DNA from: an uncultured bacterium | Lineage (GTDB): Bacteria; Pseudomonadota; Alphaproteobacteria; Sphingomonadales; Sphingomonadaceae | Length of the DNA stretch: 64,000 nt | NCBI GenBank assembly: GCA_903884945.1 | Contig: CAISGR010000027.1 | Location: forward strand, 62,001-126,000 | Direction of reading: 5' to 3' | Shown here: piece after piece, positions 28,995 through 37,603 of the stretch | Layout of the letters: each line of letters begins with the position of its first letter | Numbering within the stretch: the stretch's first letter is position 1 | Program-made: the position numbers and the translations under genes | The notes under the pieces: generated by a model | Told to the model about the DNA's origin: nothing | What the model saw: the letters and a program-made list of their open reading frames with translations, nothing else | Databases searched by the model: none

Positions 28995-31364
28995 ATGACC
29001 GATCCTATTTCCGCGAACACATCTGGTGCGCATAACTGTTGCGCTGGAAAGCACCGCGAGCCGCAAGGTCCGACGACAGCGAAGGATCCTGTCTGCGGCA
29101 TGATGGTCGATCCCGGCGCGACCGCGCACCATGCCTCACACGGCGACCAGGAGTTTCACTTCTGCAGTGCCGGATGTCGGGCGAAGTTCGTCGCCGAGCC
29201 GGAACGATATCTGTCGAGCGGGGGCGACACGCCCACGGCCGCAGAACCTGGCACGATTTGGACTTGTCCGATGCACCCGGAGATCCGAAAAGATCGTGCC
29301 GGTCCTTGCCCGATCTGCGGCATGGCACTCGAGCCCGAGCTCATAACGGCGGAATCAGGCCCGAGCCCTGAACTCGTCGATATGTCACGGCGCTTCTGGA
29401 TCGCCCTGGCGCTGACGGTGCCCATATTCCTACTCGAAATGGGCGGACACCTTTTCCCCGCGCTTCATCAACTCGTCCCCGAGCGAATATCAGGGTGGGT
29501 TCAGCTCGCTTTGGCGACCCCCGTCGTGCTTTGGGCCGGTTGGCCGTTTTTCGAGCGCGGTTGGGCGTCCATTCGGACGCGAAACCTGAACATGTTCACG
29601 CTGATCGCGATGGGAACCGGTGTCGCCTGGGCCTATAGCGTGGTGGCCACGCTTGCCCCCGGAATATTCCCGGCGGCATTCCGCATGATGGATGGCACGG
29701 TCGCCATCTATTTCGAGGCCGCCGCGGTCATCACCGTCCTCGTGCTCCTTGGGCAGGTTCTCGAGCTGCGCGCGCGAGAGCGGACATCGGGCGCGATCAA
29801 GGCCCTGCTCAATCTGGCACCCAAGACTGCCCGCCGGATCCTGCCGGATGGTCACGACGAGGAAGTCGCGATTGACCTGATCGTGGTCGGCGACAGGTTG
29901 CGCGTCCGCCCCGGCGAAAAGGTGCCTGTGGATGCGATTGTCGAGGACGGCCGCTCTTCGATCGACGAGTCCATGGTGACTGGCGAGTCGATGCCGGTGA
30001 CGAAGACGGTCGATGCCCATGTAGTGGCGGGCACGATAAACCAAACAGGATCGCTCGTCATACGCGCGGACAAGGTTGGCCGGGATACGATGCTGGCGCG
30101 GATCGTCCAGATGGTGGCAGATGCGCAGCGTTCGCGCGCGCCGATCCAGCGCATGGCCGACAAGGTTGCGGGCTGGTTCGTGCCGGCAGTGCTTGCCGTC
30201 GCACTGCTCTCCTTTGCGATCTGGGGAATATGGGGTCCAGAACCGCGACTGGCGCATGGCCTCGTGGCCGCGGTCGCGGTGCTGATCATCGCTTGTCCCT
30301 GCGCGCTGGGTCTCGCGACGCCGATGTCGATCATGGTCGGGATCGGACGGGGGGCCGGCCTCGGTGTCCTGATCAAGAATGCCGAGGCGCTGGAGCGCAT
30401 GGAAAAGGTCGACACGATCGTCGTCGACAAAACCGGCACGCTGACAGAAGGGCGCCCATCGGTCACGAATATCGTGGCGATGGACGGCTTTTCGGAGCAC
30501 GATCTTCTTCGCCTGGCGGCGGGCGTCGAGCGGGCGTCGGAGCATCCGCTGGCGCTCGCGATCGTCGCGGCCGCGAAGGATCGTGACATCGACGTTCCCG
30601 AGGTTTCCGACTTTGACTCGCCTACCGGAAAGGGCGCGGTCGGGACCGTGGACGGCAAGCGGATCTTTCTGGGCGGCGCCGTTTATCTCAAAGAGAATGG
30701 CATCGATGTGTCAGCCGCGGCTGCACGCGCCAATGAGCTGCGGGCGGACGGAGCGACGGCGATTTTCGCGGCCGTTGATGGCCGGGTCGCCGGAATTCTC
30801 GCCATTGCGGACTCGATCAAGGCAACCACAGCGGAGGCGCTGGCCGCCTTGCGAAAAGAGGGCGTGAGCGTCGTCATGTTGACGGGCGACAACCGGACAA
30901 CCGCCGAGGCGGTGGCCCGGAAACTAGGCATCGATGCGGTTGAAGCCGAGGTGCTGCCCGATCAGAAGAGCGCTGTCGTCCTGCGGCTGCAGCGCGAAGG
31001 CCATGTCGTTGCCATGGCTGGCGATGGGGTGAACGACGCGCCCGCTCTCGCGGCGGCGGACGTCGGCATCGCCATGGGTTCGGGCACCGATGTCGCCATC
31101 GAAAGCGCCGGGATCACACTGCTCAAGGGTGATCTCAACGGCATCGTGCGGGCGCGGCGCCTGAGCGAGGCAACGATGGCCAACATACGCCAGAACCTGT
31201 TCTTCGCCTTCATCTACAATGCCGCTGGCGTCCCCATCGCCGCCGGGCTGCTCTATCCGGTGTTCGGCATCCTTCTGTCGCCTGTCATCGCCGCTGCGGC
31301 GATGGCCCTGTCATCCGTCAGCGTCGTCACCAACGCGCTGCGTCTCAATCGGGTGACGCTGTGA
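28995..31364 (+). CDS. Cu(+)-exporting P1B-type ATPase with YHS domain
   Basis: 789-790 residues from the ATG at 28995 (AAGGAGACGAGCC); an in-frame start at 28938 lies in the promoter. N-terminal Cys/His-rich tail, YHS-like domain (DPVCGMMVD, residues ~31-75), heavy-metal binding segment CPMHPEI and [10 protein letters not shown] (~90-112), then TM helices, TGESMP, ion motif [11 protein letters not shown] near residue 435, DKTGTLT (~478) and [13 protein letters not shown] is the Cu(I) export signature. Linked to cueR by a 4-bp overlap and driven by a CueR-type promoter. Confidence 0.96.
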   Translation: MTDPISANTSGAHNCCAGKHREPQGPTTAKDPVCGMMVDPGATAHHASHGDQEFHFCSAGCRAKFVAEPERYLSSGGDTPTAAEPGTIWTCPMHPEIRKDRAGPCPICGMALEPELITAESGPSPELVDMSRRFWIALALTVPIFLLEMGGHLFPALHQLVPERISGWVQLALATPVVLWAGWPFFERGWASIRTRNLNMFTLIAMGTGVAWAYSVVATLAPGIFPAAFRMMDGTVAIYFEAAAVITVLVLLGQVLELRARERTSGAIKALLNLAPKTARRILPDGHDEEVAIDLIVVGDRLRVRPGEKVPVDAIVEDGRSSIDESMVTGESMPVTKTVDAHVVAGTINQTGSLVIRADKVGRDTMLARIVQMVADAQRSRAPIQRMADKVAGWFVPAVLAVALLSFAIWGIWGPEPRLAHGLVAAVAVLIIACPCALGLATPMSIMVGIGRGAGLGVLIKNAEALERMEKVDTIVVDKTGTLTEGRPSVTNIVAMDGFSEHDLLRLAAGVERASEHPLALAIVAAAKDRDIDVPEVSDFDSPTGKGAVGTVDGKRIFLGGAVYLKENGIDVSAAAARANELRADGATAIFAAVDGRVAGILAIADSIKATTAEALAALRKEGVSVVMLTGDNRTTAEAVARKLGIDAVEAEVLPDQKSAVVLRLQREGHVVAMAGDGVNDAPALAAADVGIAMGSGTDVAIESAGITLLKGDLNGIVRARRLSEATMANIRQNLFFAFIYNAAGVPIAAGLLYPVFGILLSPVIAAAAMALSSVSVVTNALRLNRVTL

Positions 31365-31747
31365 ACATCGGCGCGGCCTCCGATGCGAGCGCTGTGTCGC
31401 AGCGCATGATCCGCCATTATGAGAAGATCGGGCTTATCCCGTCGCCGCCGCGACGTGACAGCGGGTATCGCGACTATTCGCAAGCCGACGTGCACCTCCT
31501 GCGTTTCATCGCCAACGCCCGCGATCTCGGCTTTCCCATTGGGGAAATCCGCGTGCTGCTTGATCTCTGGTCCGACCGCGAGCGCGCGAGCGCGGAGGTC
31601 AAGGCTCTGGCGGAATCGCGCGCGGGAGACCTGGGTCGGAAGGCGGATGCACTCAATGCCATGCGCGAAGCACTGCTCGACCTTGCGAATGCCTGCCATG
31701 GGGACGAGCGGCCCGAATGCCCTATACTCACGCGTCTGGCGTCCTGA
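31361..31747 (+). CDS. cueR: Cu(I)-responsive MerR-family regulator CueR
   Basis: 128 residues from a GTG at 31361, overlapping the ATPase stop as GTGA. N-terminal winged HTH ([24 protein letters not shown]) and a dimer helix. The C-terminal loop CHGDERPEC puts Cys at 112 and 120, the same positions as the Cu(I) ligands of E. coli CueR. It senses cytoplasmic Cu(I) and twists the promoter at 28938-28968 to turn on this operon. Confidence 0.95.
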   Translation: MNIGAASDASAVSQRMIRHYEKIGLIPSPPRRDSGYRDYSQADVHLLRFIANARDLGFPIGEIRVLLDLWSDRERASAEVKALAESRAGDLGRKADALNAMREALLDLANACHGDERPECPILTRLAS

Positions 31748-32189
31748 GCCTATCTGGCGGCTCGGCCTTGTCCTCGATGACGCACCTCAGGTCGCTCCCC
31801 ATTTGAGTGTCGTAAGCACTGTCGAAGCTGTCGGTACGCAACGGTACATCGCGTTGACCTGTGGCTCGTGGGTGTGTGGCTGAAGCACGTCATCGGCACG
31901 ATGCGCGCGCTGGCCCCCCACGGGCAGAGTGTCACGCCCGAAAAGATGGCCGCTCCCATGCTCAGCAGGTTCCGGGTCCGATGGCCGACATGGCAGCAGA
32001 GCCGGGCGCGGGCGCGGGCGCGGGCCAGATCTCGACGATGACGGTTGACGCCGCTTGCGCTCGCCGGCGGAATTATGGTGGCGACATCGCTTGGTCTGGA
32101 ACCGGCAAGCGCCGCTGGAATTTTTATGCAAGGGGTTATCGCGCAAAGCGCGTATCTTCTAGTGGGGGGACTCAGACGGAGATGGATCG
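31748..32189. other. 442-bp stretch without a convincing gene
   Basis: Between cueR and the copper storage gene. Six-frame reading gives only short, composition-driven frames. A run of GGGCGC repeats lies at about 32,000-32,022. A hydrophobic frame at 32045-32175 (LALAGGIMVATS, GIFMQGVIAQSAYLLVGGL) might be a remnant of a small membrane protein, but has no start site. It should contain the promoter of the csp gene. Confidence 0.45.
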
Positions 32190-32522
32190 ATGCATCAGAT
32201 GAACCCCGACATGCAGGCCTGCATGGACGCCTGCCACGAGTGTCATGTGACCTGCCTGCACATGGCAATGAACCATTGCCTTGAAATGGGCGGCCAGCAT
32301 GCCGCACCTGAGCATATCAAGATCATGCTCGACTGTGCGAGGATTTGCGAAGTCGCAATCGACTTCATGGCGCGCAAGTCGTCGCACCATCAGCATATCT
32401 GTCGCGAGTGCGCCGAGGTCTGCCGAGCGTGCGCCGCGAGCTGCGAATCCCTGGACGGCATGGAGGATTGCGTGGCCGCGTGCCGCAAGTGCGCCGACGC
32501 CTGCGAAAAGATGGCCGCCTAA
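32190..32522 (+). CDS. four-helix-bundle copper storage protein (Csp)
   Basis: 110 residues with 16 cysteines spread over four helices in CxxxC steps (QACMDACHEC, DCARIC, HICRECAEVCRAC, DCVAACRKCADAC). This is the layout of Csp-type proteins that line the bundle core with thiols and store many Cu(I) ions. There is no signal peptide, so it is a cytosolic (Csp3-like) member. GGAGATGGATCG precedes the ATG. It lies after the CueR-controlled ATPase, 442 bp downstream of cueR. Confidence 0.93.
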   Translation: MHQMNPDMQACMDACHECHVTCLHMAMNHCLEMGGQHAAPEHIKIMLDCARICEVAIDFMARKSSHHQHICRECAEVCRACAASCESLDGMEDCVAACRKCADACEKMAA

Positions 32523-32529
32523 ACTTCTT

Positions 32530-32649
32530 CGCGCGGGGTATGCTCGCGTTCGTGCCCAGGCTCCAGGGAACGATGCGCGAGCAGTACAAGGGCTTGTGGC
32601 GAGTGTGCCGGCCGATCACGACGAGATGATGAAAGACATGCCGGCATGA
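32530..32649 (+). pseudogene. C-terminal remnant of a cytochrome c gene
   Basis: Two frames join to MLAFVPRLQGTMREQYKG and then LVASVPADHDEMMKDMPA, which parallel MVAFVRQLPKMSAAQYQA and ASAPEDHDAMMKDMPG in the tail of the intact cytochrome at 23.9 kb. The haem-binding part is missing and a frameshift lies near 32,592. It is a leftover of a related, not identical, gene. Confidence 0.7.
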
Positions 32650-32679
32650 AGTGATGCCAGCAGCGACTATGGAGGGGCG

Positions 32680-33027
32680 GTTCTGAAAAGCGCGAAACTA
32701 AGGCTGCACCTCCTCGCGAGCCGCACCCACAAATGGTTGCACTTATCATCGGTGCGCAGCTCCTCCTCTGGTTCACGAGCGGCGCGTTGATGAGCTTCTT
32801 GCCCATCGACCGCGTGCATGGCGATCACTTGGTGGAGCGCAACGCCACCACGGCCCTGCCCAGCCACCTCGCGCTCGCATCGCCATCGGCGATCACCGCC
32901 GCCACTGCCGCGCCCGTCGACCGTCACCTATCGCATGTGGCTTGGCCGAGCTGTCGCCGAAGTCGTGACGGCTGACGGCACTCGCCTGGTAGACGCGAGG
33001 ACTGGCACAGCGCTGCCTGATAGTTAG
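32680..33027 (+). pseudogene. frameshifted and truncated PepSY membrane protein gene
   Basis: Three frames in series give one family. First LRLHLLASRTHKWL, then from 32734 ALIIGAQLLLWFTSGALMSFLPIDRVHGDHLVER, and last VTYRMWLGRAVAEVVTADGTRLVDARTG up to a stop at 33027. The order matches PepSY-domain membrane proteins (R.H.W.GL..G.QLL.W..SG..M...PI). Frameshifts near 32,737 and 32,920 and an early stop make it non-functional. Confidence 0.75.
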
Positions 33028-33323
33028 TTTGGGATCTTGTCCGCGGACCTCATCAGGGCCAGCAGTCGAATTCTAGGCTGCACAAAAGGCCGAACAGAAG
33101 ACTGCAACTGACCGTTGCCATAAGTTCGTTGAGCACTCGCAAAGGGGAGCCATCCACAGAAGAGATGACACTCTCGGGCCTCGGCGGCGGTCGCGGTGTT
33201 CAGTCTTCCCACAGGGGGACCAGGCTATGTCGGCGCTGGCGATGACCGATATCGACCAAACCAAGTCGGTCCCCGAAGCGCCCCGGGTTTTCAGGAGGCT
33301 CCCACTTGTGACAAGGAGCCGTT
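33028..33323. other. 296-bp junction zone, no gene recognised
   Basis: Between the PepSY remnant and the IS3 orfA fragment. No frame gives a family match. CCCCGGGTTTTCAGGAGGCT at about 33,281-33,300 looks like the leader found just inside the left end of IS3-family elements; an exact terminal repeat could not be fixed. Confidence 0.4.
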
Positions 33324-33455
33324 ATGAGCAAGACGACGAACAAATTTTCACCCGAAGTACGGGAACGCGCGGTCCTTATGGTCGCGGAGCAGCGGGCTGA
33401 GTACGGCTCGGAATGGGAAGTGATGAAGTCGATCGCGGCGAAGATCGGCTGCTCG
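33324..33455 (+). mobile_element. fragment of an IS3-family orfA transposase
   Basis: ATG at 33324 with AAGGAG upstream. The first ~44 residues ([39 protein letters not shown]) are the helix-turn-helix N-terminus of IS3-family OrfA. After the IGCS position the family sequence ends and the frame runs into unrelated DNA. OrfB and the right end are absent, so this is a dead fragment that marks an old breakpoint just above the NO reductase gene. Confidence 0.85.
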
Positions 33456-33805
33456 CTGGATGGGTTTAGTGGACGAACTGTGCTACGTACTTGTCATCAT
33501 TTGGGCCTTCTCTGCAGGCATCTCGTGACGGGGGACAATCGCGCTCGCGCCTGTCGGCGGAGGCGGATTCTGGACCACGCTCCTTTTCGAAGCGCAGCAC
33601 ACGGCGGCGGCGCCCTGCTACCGGGCAAGCCTCGGGCGCGAGCCAGCATCGCTGCCGGACGTGGCGCGCGATCTTCGCGCCCCATCTGTCCAGGGTTGCC
33701 AGCCGTACTGACGAACGACTGGAGCCCCATCATCGGCGAAGGCCAAGTTTGGGCTCTGGGCATATTGGCGAACAGGCTTTGACCATCGAAAAGAAAGATC
33801 GCGCC
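33456..33805. other. 350-bp region of unknown origin upstream of qNOR
   Basis: The frame of the IS3 fragment and the frame of the NO reductase both run through it, but neither encodes recognised protein here. The residues are Arg/Ser/Ala-rich, as in non-coding GC-rich DNA. The qNOR promoter must lie here or be lost. I saw no clear Fnr or NsrR box. Confidence 0.45.
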
Positions 33806-36055
33806 GTGGGAAACTATAAGGTTCTGTGGTTGGCGCTGATCGCCGTGCTGACGGTGACTTTCGGCATATTGAGCGTGTCCGGGGTGGAGATCTATCGGAA
33901 GGCTCCGCCCATCCCAGAACAGATCGTCACCGCAACGGGCCAAGTGCTGATGACGCGCGAGGACATCCTCGACGGCCAGAGTGCCTGGCAGAGCACCGGC
34001 GGCATGCAGCTTGGCTCGATCTGGGGGCACGGCGCCTATCAGGCGCCGGACTGGTCCGCCGATTGGCTGCACCGCGAACTTGTCGCCTGGCTCGATCTTG
34101 CGGCACGGGAGACCGAAGGGAAGTCCTTCGAGGCGCTCGACGGCGAACAGAAGGCGGCGCTGACCTATCGCCTCAAGCAGGAATATCGCCACAACAGCTA
34201 TGATAGGGCGAGCGGCGTGGTGACGGTGTCGAACCGCCGCGCCCAAGCGTTCGCCCAGACCGCCAGCTATTATGAGCGGCTCTACGGCTCCGATCCCACG
34301 CTGCGGCCCACCCGCGATAATTATGCGATGAAGGAAGGCACGCTGCCCGATCCGGCGCAGCGGGCGAAGCTGACCAATTTCTTCTTCTGGACGGCCTGGG
34401 CCGCATCGACCGAGCGGCCGGGCACGGTCGCGACCTATACCAACAACTGGCCGCCCGAGCCGCTGATCGGCAATTATCCGACGCCGGAAAATATCCTGTG
34501 GTCGCTCGCCTGCGTCGTCATCCTGATCGCGGGAGTGGGCGCGCTGATCTGGGGTTGGGCGTTCCTGCGCCGCCACGATGATACCCCCTTGGTCGCGGCG
34601 GCGGACGACCCGTTGCAAGTCGCCGGTCTGACGCCATCGCAAAAGGCGCTCGGCAAATATCTGTTCGTGGTGCTGGCGCTGTTCATATTCCAGGTCTTCA
34701 TCGGCGCCTTCACAGCCCATTATACGATCGAGGGCCAGAGCTTTTACGGCTTGGATGTCTCGCAATATTTCCCTTACGCGCTGACCCGCACCTGGCATGT
34801 GCAGAGTGCGGTGCTGTGGATCGCGACGGCGTTCCTCGCGGCCGGCCTGTTCCTGGCCCCGGTCATCCACGGCAGCGATCCCAAATACCAGAAGCTGGGC
34901 GTCAACATCCTGTTCTGGGCGCTGATCGTCGTTGTCGCCGGATCGTTCATCGGCAATTATCTGGCGCTCTCCCATGCGCTACCGGCGAAACTCAGCTTCT
35001 GGCTGGGCCATCAGGGTTACGAGTATCTGGACCTCGGCCGGGTGTGGCAAATCGGGCTATTCGTCGGGTTGCTCCTCTGGTTGGTGCTGATGCTGCGGGG
35101 AATGGTGCCGGCATTGCGCACCAAGGGCGACGACAAGAGCCTGCTGGCGCTGCTCACCATCGCCACCATCGCGATCGGCCTGTTTTACGGCACGGGGCTG
35201 TTCTACGGCGAACGCACCAACATCACGATCATGGAATATTGGCGCTGGTGGGTCGTCCATCTGTGGGTGGAAGGCATATTCGAGGTCTTTGCGACCTCGG
35301 CCATCGCCTTTATCTTCGCAACCATGGGCCTGGTCTCGCGACGGATTGCAACGGCGGCCAGCCTGGCCTCGGCCTCGCTGTTCATGGTCGGCGGTGTGCC
35401 GGGCACTTTCCACCACATGTATTTTTCCGGCACCACCACGCCGATCATGGCGGTCGGTGCCGCGTTCAGCGCCCTGGAAGTCGTGCCGCTGATCGTGCTC
35501 GGCTATGAGGCATTCGAACATTGGAGTCTGCGCGAGCGCACGCCCTGGATGCGCGCGGTCAAGTGGCCGTTGATGTGCTTCATCGCCGTGGCGTTCTGGA
35601 ACATGCTGGGCGCCGGTGTCTTCGGGTTCATGATCAACACACCGGTCGCGCTGTTCTACCTGCAAGGGCTGAACACCACGGCGGTCCACGCCCACGCCGC
35701 GCTGTTCGGGGTGTATGGCTTCCTGGCGCTCGGCTTCACCCTGCTGGTGCTGCGCTATATCCGGCCCGACATTCGGTTCAACGACCGGTTGTTGGCCACC
35801 GGCTTCTGGGGGCTCAACGCCGGGCTGGTGCTGATGATCTTCACCAGCCTGCTCCCGGTCGGGCTGTTCCAGTTCCAGGCCAGCGTCACCACCGGCATGT
35901 GGTACGCGCGCAGCGACTTCTTCCTGCAGCAAGGCTTCCTTGAAACCCTGCGCTGGGTCCGTACCTTCGGGGATGTCGTGTTCATGGTGGGCGCCATCGC
36001 TATCGCATGGCAGGTGGTGATCCTGGGTCTGTGGAGGAAGGGTGCTCGCGTATGA
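33806..36055 (+). CDS. norZ: quinol-dependent nitric oxide reductase (qNOR)
   Basis: 749 residues if started at GTG 33806 (MGNYKVLWLALIAVL); a TTG at 33779 is also possible. The fused cytochrome-like N-terminal domain (VEIYRKAPPIPEQIV to about residue 210) is followed by 12 NorB-type helices. Haem and FeB ligands are seen in RTWHVQSAVLWIA, VVHLWVEGIFEVFA, FHHMYFSGTT and NTTAVHAHAALFGVYG. The single-subunit form with the long N-terminus is qNOR, which takes electrons from quinol and turns NO into N2O. Coupled to nnrS by a 4-bp overlap; suited to NO detoxification since no other denitrification gene is present. Confidence 0.95.
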   Translation: MGNYKVLWLALIAVLTVTFGILSVSGVEIYRKAPPIPEQIVTATGQVLMTREDILDGQSAWQSTGGMQLGSIWGHGAYQAPDWSADWLHRELVAWLDLAARETEGKSFEALDGEQKAALTYRLKQEYRHNSYDRASGVVTVSNRRAQAFAQTASYYERLYGSDPTLRPTRDNYAMKEGTLPDPAQRAKLTNFFFWTAWAASTERPGTVATYTNNWPPEPLIGNYPTPENILWSLACVVILIAGVGALIWGWAFLRRHDDTPLVAAADDPLQVAGLTPSQKALGKYLFVVLALFIFQVFIGAFTAHYTIEGQSFYGLDVSQYFPYALTRTWHVQSAVLWIATAFLAAGLFLAPVIHGSDPKYQKLGVNILFWALIVVVAGSFIGNYLALSHALPAKLSFWLGHQGYEYLDLGRVWQIGLFVGLLLWLVLMLRGMVPALRTKGDDKSLLALLTIATIAIGLFYGTGLFYGERTNITIMEYWRWWVVHLWVEGIFEVFATSAIAFIFATMGLVSRRIATAASLASASLFMVGGVPGTFHHMYFSGTTTPIMAVGAAFSALEVVPLIVLGYEAFEHWSLRERTPWMRAVKWPLMCFIAVAFWNMLGAGVFGFMINTPVALFYLQGLNTTAVHAHAALFGVYGFLALGFTLLVLRYIRPDIRFNDRLLATGFWGLNAGLVLMIFTSLLPVGLFQFQASVTTGMWYARSDFFLQQGFLETLRWVRTFGDVVFMVGAIAIAWQVVILGLWRKGARV

Positions 36056-37251
36056 CTAAGGCCGCCGCCAAACGGGACCGCATTGCCGAAGCGCCGATCT
36101 GGCTTCAGGGCAGTTTCCGGCTGCTGTTCACCGGCGGCGCGCTCTGGGCGCTTGTCGTCGTCGCGTTCTGGGTCGGCGCGCTGGGTGGAGCGTGGTCCGT
36201 GCCGACGGCAATGGAGCCGCTTGTCTGGCATCAGCATGAGATGCTGTTCGGCTATCTCGGTGCGGTCATTGCCGGCTTCCTGAGCGCGGCGATCCCCAAC
36301 TGGACCGGGCGGCCGGTGATGACGGGCTGGCCGGTGGCGGCGTTCGTCGGCTTGTGGGCGGCCGCCCGGCTCGCGGTGCTGTTCTCCGCCTATGTCCCGC
36401 CGCTCGTCGGCTCGGTGCTCGATGTCGGCTTCCTGCTCGCACTGTTCGGCTATGCGGCACGGCAGATCTTCGCGGCGCGCAACCGCAACAAGCCGATCCT
36501 GATCGTCCTCCTGCTGTTCGCCGCCGCCTGTGGGCTGGATCATGCCGCAGCGATGGGGCTGACCACCGATCCGGCTATCGGGATGCGGGCCGGCTTCGCG
36601 CTGGTCCTCATGCTGATCGCGATCATCGGCGGACGGATCATCCCGGTCTTCACCCGCAACTGGCTGACCAAGCATGGCCGCACGGACGGGTTGCCGATCA
36701 TGGCCAACCGGTTCGACCATGCCGTGCTCGCGGTCACGGCGACTGCCCTGGCAGGCTGGGTGTTCGCACCGGCGGCGCATCCGGTGGCCTGGCTGCTGCT
36801 CGTCGCCGGCGCATCGCAAGCCGTGCGGCTGACCCGCTGGGCCGGGCTGAGTGTGATCGGCGATCCATTGGTCTTCGTCCTGCACGTCGCCTACGCATGG
36901 TTGCCGGCGGGCCTGCTGCTGCTCGGGGCTGCTATCTTGTGGCCTGTCGTGCCCGTATCGAGCGCGATGCATGCGCTGGGCGCCGGCGCGATGGCGGGAA
37001 TGACACTGGCGGTGATGACGCGGGCGACACGCGGTCATACAGGCCGCCCGTTGGAAGCGGACGGTGCCACGGTCGCCATCTATGTGCTGGTCAATCTGGG
37101 TGCATTGCTGCGGGTCGCCGCGCCGCTGCCGCCGCTCGACTATATGCTGAGCATTCGCCTGGCCGGCGGCCTGTGGGGCGGCGCCTTCCTGCTGTTCATC
37201 TTCGTCTATGGCCGCATGGCGTTGCAACGCTCCGCCAAGGGCGAAGCCTGA
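36052..37251 (+). CDS. nnrS: NnrS family membrane protein
   Basis: 399 residues from the ATG at 36052, overlapping the qNOR stop (ATGA) with GGAGGAAGG upstream. About 12 membrane helices. Family landmarks: FRLLFTGGALWA, PLVWHQHEMLFGY (His pair), IGGRIIPVFTRNWL and MTRATRGHTGRPL. NnrS is a haem- and copper-containing protein that eases nitrosative stress and often follows NO reductase genes. Confidence 0.95.
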   Translation: MTKAAAKRDRIAEAPIWLQGSFRLLFTGGALWALVVVAFWVGALGGAWSVPTAMEPLVWHQHEMLFGYLGAVIAGFLSAAIPNWTGRPVMTGWPVAAFVGLWAAARLAVLFSAYVPPLVGSVLDVGFLLALFGYAARQIFAARNRNKPILIVLLLFAAACGLDHAAAMGLTTDPAIGMRAGFALVLMLIAIIGGRIIPVFTRNWLTKHGRTDGLPIMANRFDHAVLAVTATALAGWVFAPAAHPVAWLLLVAGASQAVRLTRWAGLSVIGDPLVFVLHVAYAWLPAGLLLLGAAILWPVVPVSSAMHALGAGAMAGMTLAVMTRATRGHTGRPLEADGATVAIYVLVNLGALLRVAAPLPPLDYMLSIRLAGGLWGGAFLLFIFVYGRMALQRSAKGEA

Positions 37252-37565
37252 TTACCGCGCCGCTGGCGTGTCGAACAAGATCGTGAGCAGCAGCCGCGCA
37301 TCCTCGACGCCCTGAACCGAATGCTGATCGCCGCGCTCCAGATAGATCCAGTCTCCCGCGCCGAGCGCAATATCCTTGGGTCCCAACGTGACCAAACCTT
37401 CCAGGCAATGCAGCGTCAGATAACCGGCAACATGATGTGGCGGTATGGTCGATCCCGCGGGAACGACGAGGTGAATGGCCTCGAACCGGTCGGATTTGAC
37501 CAGCGCGACAGACCCCGTGGCCCCCCGCTCGGAAGCCAGCGTTGGAAGATGGACCACTTCGCCGG
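37252..37565 (-). CDS. cupin-domain protein, 5' end removed by the transposon
   Basis: The last ~103 residues are a complete small cupin barrel: HLVVPAGSTIPPHHV (His pair), GYLTLHCLEGLVTLGPKDIALGAGDWIYLERGDQHSVQG, then LLTILF. Upstream the frame enters the left inverted repeat, so the native start is missing; it probably lost only a few residues. Translation could start at the internal GTG (VVHLP) or from inside the element. Convergent with nnrS. Confidence 0.7.
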
Positions 37566-37603
37566 GGGTCGGTACATAGAACGGACCCAGATATACGCTA
37601 AGG
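37566..37603 (+). repeat. left 38-bp terminal inverted repeat of the Tn3-family element
   Basis: Begins GGGGTCGGTACATAG and ends ATATACGCTAAG. It differs from the reverse complement of the right copy only at positions 19 and 26 (G versus A each). The tnpA stop codon lies inside it. Confidence 0.95.

Noticed and set aside
32000..32022. GGGCGC short tandem run
   Set aside because: Three to four units only, in non-coding GC-rich DNA; no sign of function.
32045..32284. Hydrophobic frame LALAGGIMVATS...LLVGGL before the csp gene
   Set aside because: No ribosome site, overlaps the csp gene in another frame and matches no family; kept only as a note on the intergenic region.
33497..37227. Long minus-strand frames opposite qNOR and NnrS
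   Set aside because: Composition-driven antisense frames without start sites or motifs; the plus strand encodes clear membrane enzymes.
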